In this document: positions 1-10,196 of the stretch, piece after piece
How the letters are laid out: each line of letters opens with the position of its first letter
Numbering within the stretch: the stretch's first letter is position 1
Assembly: GCA_009763385.1 (NCBI GenBank)
Contig: CM019831.1
Location: 16,828,080-16,892,079, forward strand
DNA: 64,000 bases
Origin: Coix lacryma-jobi var. lacryma-jobi
Lineage: Eukaryota > Streptophyta > Magnoliopsida > Poales > Poaceae
Reading direction: 5' to 3'
Notes under the pieces: model-generated
What the model saw: the letters and a program-made list of their open reading frames with translations, nothing else
Told to the model about the DNA's origin: nothing
Databases searched by the model: none
Translations under genes and position numbers: made by a program

Positions 1-2
1 TT

Positions 3-1757
3 GAATTGGCAGCTGTTGTCCACGCTTTGAAAATATGGAGACATTATCTGATAGGACATAAGTGTGAAATTTACACTGATCACAAAAGTTTAAAATATAT
101 CTTTACGCAGTCTGACCTTAACTTGCGACAAAGAAGATGGTTGGAACTAATCAAGGATTATGATCTTGAGGTACACTACCACCCGGGAAAAGCAAATGTA
201 GTAGCAAATGCTTTAAGTCGAAGAAGCTATGCAAACATGGCATGTGTGTCTCAGTTCCCGGCAGAGGTAGCAGAGGAATTTGGGAAGTTGAATTTGGCGA
301 TAATTGCTCACATAGTAGAATTGGAAGTGGAACCTGTTCTTGAACAAGAGATACACAAGGGTCAACTAAAAGATGAGGATATCATAGATATCGCAGAACG
401 CATAGTGATTGGCAGAGCACCTGGATTCAGGTTAGATGGACAAGGAATGGTGTGGCATGGTAAAAGGATCTGTGTACCAGATATCAAAACAATTAAGGAT
501 ATGATTCTTAATGAGGCTCACAATTCAGCATATTCGATTCACCCGGGCAGTACAAAGATGTACTTAGATCTGAAAGAGAAGTATTGGTGGTGTGGCATGA
601 AACGAGATATAGTGGAATATGTTGCGATCTTTGATACTTCCCAGAGAGTTAAGGCAGAGCACCAGAGACCAGCCGGATTACTTCAACCCATGAAAATTCC
701 AGAGTGGAAGTGGGAAGAAGTAGGAATGGATTTCATTATGGGATTACCCCGTACTCAGAAAGGTTATGACTCAATATGGGTTATCGTGGATCGATTAACC
801 AAAGTGGCTCATTTTCTTCCCGTCAAGACAACCTATTCGGGAGCCAAACTAGCAGAGTTGTATATGGAAAGAATAGTATGTTTACATGGAGTTCATAAGA
901 AGATCGTGTCAGATAGAGGGACACAGTTCACATCTCAGTTTTGGCAGAAGTTACATGAGTCTTTAGGAACCAAACTCAATTTCAGCTCCGCATATCATCC
1001 GCAAACTGATGGACAGACAGAGAGAACCAATCAGATTCTTGAGGACATGTTGCGAGCATGTGCACTCCAGTATGGGATCAGTTGGGACAAGAGTTTGGCC
1101 TATGCAGAATTTTCTTATAATAATAGCTATCAGAAGAGTTTGAAAATGTCACCCTTTGAGGCGTTATATGGAAGGCAGTGTCAAACTCTGTTGTTCTGGA
1201 ACCAGACTGGTGAAAGTCAGGTATTCGGACCTGAGGTGCTAAAAGAAGCAGAGAATCAGGTTCATATAATCAGGCAGAATCTGAAAATAGCGCAATCAAG
1301 GCAGAAAAGTTATGCAAATAACAGGAGAAAAAAATTTGTAGATTAAAATCGGGGACTATGTATACCTAAAGGTGTCACCCATGAGAGGAACCAAGAGGTT
1401 CCATGCCAAAGGAAAGTTAGCACCAAGATATGTGGGACCCTTCAGAAGATCACAGACAGAAGAGGTGAAGTGGCTTATCAGTTAGAACTACCAGACAATC
1501 TCTCAGGGGTACACAATGTGTTTCACGTATCACAACTTAAGAAATGTTTGCGAGTACCCGAGGAACAGTTACCCTTGGAAGAGTTGGACATTAAAGGAGA
1601 TCTCACTTATGTAGAGAATCCTATCCAAATCTTGGACACCGCAGAGAGAATTACTCGAAGCAAAATTATCAGGATGTGTAAGGTTCAGTGGAACAAGCAC
1701 TCTGAGGATGAGGCCACTTGGGAAAGAGAAGAGGATTTGAGATCAGAATACCCTTAG
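3..1757 (+). pseudogene. gypsy pol 3' part: RNase H, integrase, chromodomain (frameshifted)
   Basis: The frame is open from the left edge to a stop at 1344. It starts inside RNase H (ELAAVVHALKIWRHYL; YTDHKSLKYIF; HYHPGKANVVANALSRR). The integrase zinc-binding region follows, with its histidine pair (HNSAYSIHPG), but where the family has two cysteines before QRVKAEH this copy reads FDTSQRVKAEH, so the zinc site is lost. The integrase core keeps the DDE residues in GMDFIMGLP, SDRGTQFTS and a glutamate in GQTERTNQ. Around 1345 the reading continues one frame over (GDYVYLKVSPMRGTKRF), then shifts back near 1450 into a chromodomain tail (VHNVFHVSQLKKC, then KVQWNKHSEDEATWE) ending at 1757. Two frameshifts and the missing cysteines make it non-functional. 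It runs directly into the polypurine tract. Confidence 0.9.
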
Positions 1758-1794
1758 CTTTTTCAATCTTCCGAATCTCGAGGATGAGATTCAT

Positions 1795-1811
1795 CCTAAG
1801 GGGGGTAGGTT
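1795..1811 (+). promoter_or_regulatory. polypurine tract of the gypsy element
   Basis: A run of purines (aaggggggtagg) ends one or two bases before the LTR start TGTGACACCC. This is the usual place for the plus-strand primer of an LTR retrotransposon. It fixes the element as plus-strand and the LTR as the 3' LTR. Confidence 0.75.
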
Positions 1812-4801
1812 TGTGACACCCTGAAAATCATTTTTTGGAAAATAGAGTTTAAAATGACTTTATTTATTTATTTCTCATGAAACATATAGGCCAAATAATA
1901 ATTTTTGGTGAATTAATAAACTAAGTTGGGGCTTAGAAACATTTTTGTTGCATTCATGCTGGAGCATAATATTTTGTTTGAGTGTAGGAATAAGTGTTGA
2001 GTGGTTCAAATTCAAATTTGGTTTGAATTTGCGCAAGTTTCAAAAGAAATAAAAATGAAAAGCCTTTTCTTTTTCTCCCTCCCCTCCTCCACCCATTCGG
2101 CCCGAGCCGCAAACCAGCCCAGCCCGGCCTCCCTCCCTCTCCCCCTCCCCGCGCTCGCGACGGCCCGAGGACGCTCCCGCTCGGCCCGTCTCCGCCCCGC
2201 TTACCTCGCGCGCACGCCGGCCCAGCTGCGGCCCAACTCCTCGCTCGCGCAGCGTCCGCGCGCGCGCGTCGCCTGCCAGCCGGGCCCGCCTATCAGCGGC
2301 ACCCACCCCTTCCCCAACCTCGTGCTCGCTCGGTGTCCGCCGCCGCGCCCCCTCCCCTCCGGTAACGGCCGGTAGTGGCCTTGATGGCCACTATGCCGCC
2401 ACCCGGCCCTCGGTGGAGCACCCACGGCCCCTCGCTGCCCCCCCGACCCTATAAAGCCAGGGGCAGAGCCCTGGGCCCTCCCCCTCACCCTCCCGCTCGC
2501 ATCGCTCACTGCCGCCGCCTGGGAGCACCCTCCGACCAGCCTCCGACCACCCTCTGACCACCGCCGGGCACCCCTCAGGTGACGCCGCGTCCGTTCCGAG
2601 CACCCCCGTGCCCTCGCTTTGTTTTTCCTCGCGCCGATGAGCTCACCCGACCACCTCTCTCTCTTGTAGATCCCCTCCATCGCCGTCCGAGTAGTGGTGA
2701 GTCTCCTCGCCGGCGCCGAGCCCCCAGCCGTGCTCGCCGTCACCTCCGCTCCGCCCTGGTGCCACCCGCGTAGCCAGCCGAGACCGGGAGCGCTATAGCG
2801 GCGTGCTCCCGAGCACCTTCCATGGCGCCGCCGTTCTCCGGCCGCTGTTCGCGCCCAATCGAGCCCCCTGCGCGGTCCATCCAACGCTGGACGGCCAGGA
2901 TTAGACGGACCCTCGAAGGGGTACGCGCCGGGTCCACGGACCCGTGGACCACAGCCCCGCACGCGGTTCACCGCCACTTGGTGGACCCAGCCAACCGCAC
3001 CGCGCCGCGTGGCGCCGTGTCGGCGCCCGCGCGACAGCCGCTGCTCGTTTTGCAGAAAAGCCCCCGAGCTTTTGCGAAATAAACCCGTGGTCCAAGCCAA
3101 TTCAAAAAGATTTAATTTAAGTCATGTTTTCTTTCGTTTTAGACCCTGCAGTTTCCGGTTTTAGGACCCGCTGTCCAGACCGCACTGTTTTCACGTGCTA
3201 ACCCCTGCCGACTATGTTTAATCGCGTTTAGGTCCTCGGTTTTCGCAGGCTAGCCCCCAGGAAATGATTTTTATTTACAAAAGAGTCCCTGAAACTTGTT
3301 TTCTTTATAACTTTCTCGTTTTTAGTCCGATTAGAGTGATCTTTATGTTCATGTGATCGTATTGACGAGTAGAATAGTTTTATATATGTTTCTCTAACTA
3401 TTTTTTATGCTTGGTGTACTGTTCTAATAGAAGTATTTTTTATTTGCATGTAATGATTGTTGGATGCGATGATTGGTGATTAATTCTCGAGTCCAGACGG
3501 TGAAGTGTTCGAGGATCAAGAGTACCAAGAGCAGTACCAGGACCAAGCGTGTGACCAAGGTAAGTATAACCTATGGATTCCTTGTTACCTATTAACTGCT
3601 CAATTAAATATTCATTATGCATGTGTCTTAATTATGATGAACCATAGGACAATCTAGAATCACTTGACCATTATACCTTGTACCTATGGGAGGGTTTTTG
3701 CATATTAAATTGATTAGATCTGCTATGCGCTATTAATTGCTAGTATATTAATATTGACTAATGACTATGGAACATTGTTAAAAGAGGCTTTTTAACCACA
3801 TTAGGGTACTAGAGCATGCTTTTCGCTTAGTAACCCACCCCAGGGACTATCTTTTAAAGCGGCTACCCGGGAGATCCCGTGCAGCCTTGGGAATCATATG
3901 GCTCTGATCTTCGTCATATAACTAGACTTTCTCTAGCTTGTAGTACTTACCGAAAGGCGCTAGAGGGGGGACTAGGTTGTAGAATGGCTTCCTTGCCTGT
4001 CAAGTTGTGTACTGGTCAGCTGTCAGGTGTGCCATCTTGAAGGGGGCCTCCATTCGCCAAGATGCCGAAACCTCGCGGCTACTACTTGTTAGGGTAGCTA
4101 GTGAAAGGCTATGTAGTGAAACCCTATCGTACTTCCATAGAGGAGGTAATGTGGGCCTTGCAAACCCCGGCATATGGGAATCACGGCCTAAGGTGAAAGT
4201 GTACAACCTCTGTAGAGTGTAAACCTGATATATCAGCCGTGCTCACGGATACGAGCGACTTGGATCCTTTTTAAGCAGTCCATGGTGGGGTATGTTAGTG
4301 GTTGGTTGGTTCCTCTTTATAACATAATGAATTATCACTTATTATGGGATATTGCGATCATACATCTAGTATTGTAAGGTTAATATAAAATATGATCAAC
4401 CTAAAATGCTAACCGTAGTTAACCAAGTCAAACCCTTTGAGCCTTGCATCCCCGTAGTTATACTTGCTGAGCATGGTGAGAATGGTGAGATGACGCTTGT
4501 CGTTGGTTCACAAAAATCCCGGATGGGTACCAGATGGAGGAGACTATGAAGAATACCCCGAAGACGTGCCAGACTACTGAAGATGGCGTACCCCCAGTCG
4601 GTGTCCCCGTGGAGTGACCTGTTTACGTTATCCGCTGTAATAAGGGCCGTTGGACATATTGTGACAATCTCATGTGTTGTAATAAGTTTAATAACACTGT
4701 TCGTGTTGTAATGATATACATTTTGTGAGTATGTGTGGTTTGGGACCTCCTGGGCCCACATATGCTTTACCTCAGTTTTATTTATAAATCCGGGTGTTAC
4801 A
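1812..4801 (+). repeat. 3' LTR of the gypsy element (2990 bp)
   Basis: The LTR begins TGTGACACCC and ends GGGTGTTACA, forming the usual short inverted ends. It is very GC-rich from about 2090 to 3080 and AT-rich afterwards. A TATA box lies at 2450-2455. The segment near 4195-4255 (gtgaaagtgtaca, then ctgatatatcag) also occurs in reverse complement in the solo LTR at 45947-48649, so the two LTRs are related. Several long reading frames occur in the GC-rich part on both strands, but they follow base composition and show no protein motif. Confidence 0.88.
2450..2455 (+). promoter_or_regulatory. TATA box of the gypsy LTR
   Basis: A TATAAA sits inside a very GC-rich stretch (cgaccctataaagccagg), about 640 bp into the LTR and on the sense strand. 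It is the only good TATA box in the GC-rich half and is the likely core promoter marking the U3/R boundary downstream. Confidence 0.6.
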
Positions 4802-5516
4802 TGTTAGCAGGCACTTTGTTCTCTATAGGAAGCATGTCTGCGATAAGACTCAAGAACGCATCGAAGCCAGCATCGGACAGACCATATCTAGCTTTTAACA
4901 CCAACAACTTTAGCACAGACAACAATGTCGTGAACTCTTTGGAACAACCCTTGGACTCATTGTACAAAGGCTCTTCTGCTGCCTTCATCAGGGCCTCCAT
5001 ACCTTTCATGAAGAACATTGATGAATCATCTGTATGCCTATGCAACATTGCCTCTAAGAATTCTGCATCTTCCGCAGCCATAACATCTAGCAGGACATGA
5101 GTTCTGACGCCTTCATTATCTCCTGCGAAACCATGATCAGGAACATATTCGTTCTGAGGAAGAGGTTGTTGTGTCTCGTGTACGAACCGAAACCCGTCAA
5201 CAAGCATATCTGGACCATCGGTGTTGATGTTCGTAGTGTTTCCAGTTGTATAAGGCGCAGAGCTACCCTCTCCATGCTTTGTCCAAATCAAGTAATCCTT
5301 CACAAATCCTCGGTAGATGAGATGAGAAAGGATTGGTTGAGTGTCATCAAATACAACAACATTTTTGTAGTCTATGCATGGACAATGTATGTACTTCGTC
5401 TTCGTCTTTGTTCCTCAAGCATGGCTCTTAGTGGCATCAATAAACTTATGGACCTCGTGTATGTATGATGGATTTAGTCTTGATAAGTTATACATCCATA
5501 ATGACCTCTCAATCAT
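4802..5516 (-). pseudogene. tnp2: TNP2-like CACTA transposase, N-terminal fragment
   Basis: The ATG at 5514-5516 starts MIERSLWMYNLSRLNPSYI, followed by the C-x-C zinc-type segment typical of TNP2 N-termini (HCPCIDYKNVVVF) and then FVKDYLIWTKHGEG. The later part carries the conserved ARYGLSDAGFDAFLSLIADMLP block just before the gypsy insertion. There is an in-frame TGA about 35 codons in. TNP2 is the CACTA transposase that cuts the element ends. This copy cannot be functional: it has an early stop and loses its catalytic region at 4801. The corresponding gene in CACTA-B starts at 38804. Confidence 0.85.
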
Positions 5517-5739
5517 TATTAACTATTGAAAATATAATGAATTAATTATAATCAATGCAAAACAAGTATGATTTGTCTAGAAATATTTATTATCTAACCT
5601 TTTGATCAACAACCTCCTTCGAATAACTGAAGATGATAACCTCCCACTTGTATATTTTTCCATTTGTAGACCTCGAAGCTAGGTTCATAAAAGGTAGAAG
5701 AATAAAATTAACCCTAGTAAGTGACCTCAGTCAACAACA

Positions 5740-5880
5740 TAGTGCTTAGTTAGGTTTAGCTAAGGAGTAACTAGGGCTTAGTTAGGATTAGCTAGGGATT
5801 AATTAGGGCTTAATTAGGTTTAGCTAGGATTTAACTACGGTTTAGTTAGGTTTAGCTAGGGATTAACTAGGGGTTTAGCA
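5740..5880. repeat. short tandem repeats in the CACTA-A leader
   Basis: About four degenerate copies of a unit of roughly 31-32 bp built from gcttagttagg and tttagctagggatta. The same array is at 39027-39175 in CACTA-B. It lies in the 5' leader of the transposase gene. The TTTAG-like core resembles plant telomere repeat only superficially; the spacing and sequence do not match TTTAGGG units. Confidence 0.7.
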
Positions 5881-6447
5881 TAAGGTACAAACTATGACAT
5901 AAATGGATTACATGGCAAACCTATCTTTCTCTCTCCATACAAACACACCATTCATGAAACATAAATATACATAGTGGATAATTAAATCAATTTCAGAAAT
6001 AAAGACAAAAACCTAAGCAACATTATTTAAAAAACTAACAAAAAAACCTATATTTCTCTCTCTACATAAATACACAAGAACACACCATTCATGACTACAA
6101 CTAACTATATCTTGGATAAACTAAATTAAGAAGCAAACATGAAAAGGGAGAGAGGAGATACATCATCTAACTATCTTAAGCAACTTTATTTGAGGAGATA
6201 AAGATAATAACCTAGCTACTCTTCTCTCTAACACATGGTGAAACCCTATATCCAAAAAGTGGCTCAAATTGAGCAAGCATGAACAAAAAGAGGCAAGAGG
6301 GACATAAACTAACCTTTCTTAGCAACTTCCTTCCAAAAAATGAAGATCAAAACCTCTCCCCTTGTATTTTGTGAAATCTGGACCTCCAAAATGGCCTCCA
6401 ATGGAAGGTGGCTGCGAGAAACAGTTCTGCTCGGGGAGAAAGAAGGT
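5881..6447. other. non-coding leader of CACTA-A
   Basis: AT-rich sequence between the tandem repeats and the TATA box. The same sequence occurs at 39176-39731 in CACTA-B, and a diverged version at 56900-57390 in CACTA-C. It likely contains 5' untranslated exons or introns of the transposase transcript. No protein motif is visible. Confidence 0.55.
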
Positions 6448-6456
6448 GTATTTATA
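6448..6456 (-). promoter_or_regulatory. TATA box of the CACTA-A transposase gene
   Basis: TATAAATAC on the minus strand, directly inside the subterminal repeats. The same box occurs at 39732-39740 in CACTA-B, and TATATATA at 57394-57401 in CACTA-C. Conserved placement in three elements supports it as the TNP2 promoter. Confidence 0.65.
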
Positions 6457-6460
6457 CCAG

Positions 6461-6712
6461 AAACTTCACTGACGGCTGGCTTAAGAAACCGCCAGTGGAA
6501 ACACCTTTACACAGGCGGTTCACTTAACCAAACCGTCTGTGAAAATGGTGCATTTTCACTGGCGGTTTTCTTAAGTAAACTGCCAGTGTAAACGTGTTTC
6601 CACTGGCGGTTCTTGAGTCGGGCCGTCCGTTTTCTTTGCACTGGCGCTCAATAACTGAAACCACCAGTGAAAATATACCCCACCGTCGGCATAGAGTTTT
6701 TCTATACTAGTG
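6461..6712. repeat. subterminal repeats and terminus of CACTA-A
   Basis: Repeated inverted motif around cactggcggtt and aaccgccagtg, ending at the CACTAGTA terminus. In CACTA elements such subterminal repeats are the transposase-binding sites (established for En/Spm); here that role is inferred. Confidence 0.8.
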
Positions 6713-7802
6713 TATTATGTTAGCATAGATGCAAATGAGAGAAAATCAAGGTAAACGATTTTGATTAGTCACTGTAAATATGTACGTTTAGAACGGCGAA
6801 GATTGGCACAAAGAAAATGCTGATGGACAAGATCAGTCATGATCTGTCTTTCATTGAACCAAGAATATTCATACCACATTATAGTTAAAAAGCTAGGGAT
6901 TCTTTTCTTCGTTGATTCCTGATAGTGGTACCCTAACAGCCATACTGAAACTAGATTATGACTACTATAACGGTCTAATTGTGGACTGTCATATATTCTA
7001 CTGTGAGAATGTACCACATCCTAGACATTTTCAAGCTCAGGTTTATAACTCAATACAAATTGTGACTTATCAAAATTTCTAAGCATTCACTGTGACCTCA
7101 ATTTATGCTCAGAAGTATAGAAACTACATCAGTTTCAGGCATTCAGCATAACCTGTTCCTCCCAAATCACTGATATAGTTTCAAAATATGGACTGATGTA
7201 GTTCATCAATTATTTTCATTCTTCGATGCTACATACCTGCATACATCCTCAATTGTCTAGACCATGGTAGAGATTGGATTTGTTTATGTCTATTTTTGAG
7301 GCGGGTGGTATAATATTTGGTTATACAATATATATGACATTAAATTTATCTTGTTTTGTAGTTTACTGTGATGCTCATTAGCACGGACACACTACTAGCA
7401 GCAATGGACTTTTCCACGAATGCCTCACGAGGACATAGGACCATCTGTGTTTGTTGTCTCCTCTCTTGTTAAAAACGATTGCTATCTCCTACTAACCTCT
7501 CTCCTCTGTCAATCAAGAGCCAAATCCTGTGGCACGTTCGATTGGGTGTGGACAGTGGAGGGTGATGATCGATGAAGACGGATCTCGTGATAAGCTTAAA
7601 TTGAGACCACTTTCCATTCAGATTTTTAGGATTATATATGCATGTTTTGTAGGAATTGATGCGTCCACTCTGGTAAATCTCGCTAGTTGTTTCGGTCGAT
7701 GGTACACCATACATGCATGCAACTAGTGACAAAAATCTCGCCACATGCATAGTTTATGTGACAATTTATTATGAACAAACAAAACACAAACATAAGTGTA
7801 TA
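6713..7802. other. intergenic DNA right of CACTA-A; start of duplication unit 1
   Basis: The first 60 bases repeat part of the kinase-MSP intron (compare 23501-23563). Positions 6775-6978 match 40060-40262, and 6976-7802 match 57826-58650 in unit 2. At 6976-6978 the ATT is the empty site for CACTA-C. This stretch lies downstream of the MSP exon. Small reading frames such as 6769-7017 minus have no recognisable domain. Confidence 0.65.
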
Positions 7803-8315
7803 TTATCCATGGTTCTTATTAGGATAGAGGAGCAGATAATAAACAGTACAAATAAAATGCGAGCGCTTTCTACGAGTTGCTGGAGGTGGGGCAGTGCGCG
7901 CCACGTAAAATCGCAGCGTCGCCTCTTCTACTAAAATCGCCTCTATCTTCTCCGCCTCGCCATCATTTTTCGACGCCTCCACGAGGTCATCGTCGACGAC
8001 CGTGGCACTGCCCTCACGGCGGCCGATCACCCTCGCGCTCTGGACCACGAACAAGTCGTCGCACCGCATGTTGGCCGGCGGGCTCCGCTGGGTCTGCAGC
8101 GTCATCGCGACGACGTACAGCTTGGACCACGGCGGCATGACGCCCCTATCCGGTACGGTGCGGTACCTGGACTGGTTCGCCAGCGCGGTGAACGCGACGA
8201 AGTCAGCCGACCGGTTCGTCAGCTGCAGCACGCAGGATACATCCCTGTCCAACTCGAACGGGAACCGCAGCTCCAGGGGGTCGATCGCAAGACGCTCCAA
8301 TTTGCACTCGGAGTT
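7803..8315 (-). pseudogene. MSP/VAP-domain exon of kinase-MSP gene, copy 1
   Basis: A splice acceptor (ttgcag) at 8316-8318 opens an exon that reads NSECKLERLAIDPLELRFPF, followed by ELDRDVSCVLQLTNRSADFV, a GVMPPWSKLYVVAMTLQ segment and DDLFVVQSARV. This is the major sperm protein (MSP) fold shared with plant VAP proteins, which bind FFAT-type peptides at membrane contact sites. The domain is intact over about 95 residues. The C-terminus is frameshifted relative to copy 2, which ends VARTAPASTSSNS: here the frame runs on to 7803. It is read as the last exon of the kinase gene whose exons lie at 23754-24890, because copy 2 shows both parts only 1.1 kb apart on the same strand. The domain call is firm; the fusion is inference. 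Confidence 0.8.
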
Positions 8316-8425
8316 CTGCAACATGAACAAATAGAGATTCTCTGATGCTTCCACCAGTTCCAGCTATCAACCACTTAATTCGAAGAATGCCTTGAGAAAC
8401 AGTATGTTAAGCAATTGGTTACTAA

Positions 8426-8577
8426 GGGGTTGTTTGGGACTGCTCCACGAACTCTACTCCACAAACTCCACTGTGGAGCAGCTCCATAAAAAAACTGGAG
8501 TTCGTGGAGTACCCCTTTAGGTGCTCTCATAACTCTACCTTTTTCTTATGGAGCGGGAGCAGCATGCAGCTAGACCT
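8426..8577. repeat. left half of a MITE split by the Sirevirus
   Basis: Starts at the inverted repeat GGGG-T-TGTTTGGGACTGCTC and breaks at the Sirevirus insertion. The other half is 21936-22132. The uninterrupted version in unit 2 is 59263-59604. It lies in the last intron of the kinase-MSP gene. Confidence 0.7.
8573..8577. repeat. target site duplication GACCT (left) of the Sirevirus
   Basis: GACCT precedes the first LTR base at 8578 and recurs at 21931-21935 after the last LTR base. Unit 2 has a single GACCT followed by gtttagc (near 59385), the empty site. Confidence 0.9.
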
Positions 8578-10178
8578 TGAAAGGATCAAGATACCCAAGA
8601 GGGGGGTGAATTGGGCTATTCTAAAAATTCTTGCGATAATTAAATCTTATTCAAGCCCAATTACACCTCTATGTGCCTACTAGTGTGTTTACACAAACTG
8701 TACTGCACAAAAGAGTATCCCTAGTCCATTCTTACTCTAGCATGACATTTCAACAACGAAACAACAACAAGTAAATTGCAGAATTGAAATGCTCAAAGTA
8801 AGTGCGTATGTAAAGAGAGTAAGAAAGACTCCGCGATCTTTTTGCCGAGGTATCGGCACACCCCCTAGTCCTCGTTGGAGCACCCGCGCAAGGGTATCGC
8901 TCACCCTTCATCCGCGCAAGGATCAAGTGCTCACTACGAGCTGATTCTTCACCACTCTGGCCCGTGAATCGCGCTCGCCCTACCGGTCACAACTTGACTT
9001 GGGTCATCCACAAAGCCACCGTATGATCACCAAGCTCCTTGATCACCACCAAGCCGTCTAGGTGATGCCGATCACCAAGAGTAACAAGCTAGAACTCTCA
9101 CTTGACCAACGCAAGGCCAAAGAGATGGATGGATGCACACTTGCTACTCACAACTCACTAATGCACTATCTCACATCAATTATCATTCAACTCACACTAT
9201 ACACTAATCTCATTATCAAATCTCAACCTAGGGCTCTTGCTCTCCTTGCTCAGTCAAGGTTATTCTCAGCTGATCAAATGGGCAAGAGTACCTCAATGGA
9301 GGTGGTGGTGAAGTATATATACTCCCCCAACCAAGCCATCCACGAAGGGCTCAAAACAATACAGTTAAAGGGGCATCAGACGCGCCGATGCCAGGCATCG
9401 GACGCTCCGATGCCCCGCTCAACGGTAACCTGTACTATGCTGACAGACACACATCATGTGACATTGGACGCTGGGCAGCGTCCGATGCCCCCACATCAGA
9501 CGCGTCCGATGTGGAAATGACCTCTCTGGAACCTCTCTGCATGGACATCGGACGCTGGCCCTCAGCGTCCGATGTCAGCGTCCGATGTGACGCCAACTTC
9601 ACTCTCAGATGAACAGTGCTACCGCTGCGTCCGATGCACCCCCTCTGCTGCATCCGATGCGGCGATCCCAACACTGCCAAGTTATGTGGGCATCTGACGC
9701 GCGTCCGATGCCTACCAGGTCAGCGTCCGATGCCCTTTTGAGGGCCGAAACGACTTCGGATCGCGACGCTGCCTTCACGACTTTTGATCCTCACGACATA
9801 AGGGCTTTCTCTGAGCTACCTAGAGCTATGAAATACCAAGTGTGCACCACACCTACCTCAATAGTCTCACCTAGGTCAAGTTGCTGATTTACGCTCCTCT
9901 TTATAGTACGGCCAAAGGAAAAACAAAGACCTAAAAAGACTAATTCAGTGTCCTCCTCAACACCATAATTACACTTAGAACTAGCCTATCTCCGTCTTCG
10001 TCATCCGTCCTTTGAAACGAATCGATTTCCATCGCTAGGGGACATGAATACCAAATGCCCGTATCGTCGCCATTATTGTGACCTAACTCATCCCTGTTTC
10101 TGCAAAACACACGTTAGTCACAATAATCTTATGTTGTCATCCAATCATCGAAACCCACTAGGGGCCTAGATGCTTTCA
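8578..10178 (-). repeat. 3' LTR of the Sirevirus (left copy)
   Basis: In element orientation it starts TGAAAGCATCTAGGCCCC and ends CTTGATCCTTTCA. A TATA box (tatatata, 9314-9321) and a dense array of CATCGGACGC-type motifs (9365-9745) lie inside. It differs from the right LTR by small indels, for example in the segments around 9150-9235 and 20940-21000. Confidence 0.9.
9365..9745. repeat. CpG-rich inverted motif array in the 3' LTR
   Basis: About a dozen copies of GCGTCCGATG or its complement CATCGGACGC, often paired back to back (catcagacgcgtccgatg), with irregular spacing of about 10-45 bp. The array lies immediately beyond the TATA box, in the U3 part of the LTR. Sirevirus LTRs are known for CpG-rich palindromic repeats in this position; a binding factor is not known. 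Confidence 0.8.
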
Positions 10179-10196
10179 ATCTCCCCCTTTTTGGTG
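10179..10196 (-). promoter_or_regulatory. polypurine tract of the Sirevirus
   Basis: On the minus strand, caccaaaaagggggagat directly abuts the 3' LTR. Similar purine tracts recur upstream at about 10561, 10588 and 14440 (complement of ctccccct). Multiple polypurine tracts are a reported Sirevirus trait. Confidence 0.75.

Larger units (their letters stand above)
1..4801 (+). mobile_element. Ty3/gypsy chromovirus (Tekay/Del-like), 3' part with full 3' LTR
   Basis: Only the right part of the element lies in the window: the end of pol (RNase H, integrase, chromodomain), a polypurine tract and one complete LTR. The left end is outside the window. The LTR has inverted ends TGTGACACCC and GGGTGTTACA. 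After its last base, CACTA transposase sequence resumes at a point that is continuous in CACTA-B (38090-38110), so this element jumped into CACTA-A. The target duplication is probably TGTTA (4802-4806), but the left copy is not visible. The long LTR plus C-terminal chromodomain suggests the Tekay/Del lineage. The frameshifts in pol mean it is dead. Confidence 0.9.
4802..6712 (-). mobile_element. CACTA-A: 5' end of a CACTA transposon, cut by the gypsy insertion
   Basis: The right terminus reads ctatactagtg, that is CACTAGTATAG in the element's own orientation, followed by TAT as target duplication (6713-6715). Inward from it lie subterminal repeats, a TATA box, a non-coding leader and the start of a TNP2 transposase gene. 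The gypsy LTR interrupts the gene at 4801. The rest of the element would lie left of the window. CACTA-B (29478-39995) matches it closely throughout and has the same right flank. Confidence 0.9.

Noticed and set aside
2001..3100. Long overlapping reading frames on both strands in the GC-rich part of the gypsy LTR (for example 2201-3100 minus)
   Set aside because: They lie within an LTR, overlap in several frames, are rich in Arg/Pro/Ala as expected from base composition, and show no motif.
4735..5468. Plus-strand open frames over the TNP2 fragment
   Set aside because: They are antisense shadows of the minus-strand transposase, and the same shadows recur at 38128-38756.
6769..7017. 82-codon minus frame between CACTA-A and the MSP exon
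   Set aside because: No recognisable domain, and no matching open frame is listed in the duplicate at 40060-40262.
9365..9745. Regularly repeated short motif suggesting a CRISPR-like array
   Set aside because: The repeats are about 10 bp, irregularly spaced, in both orientations, and inside the LTRs of a plant retrotransposon.
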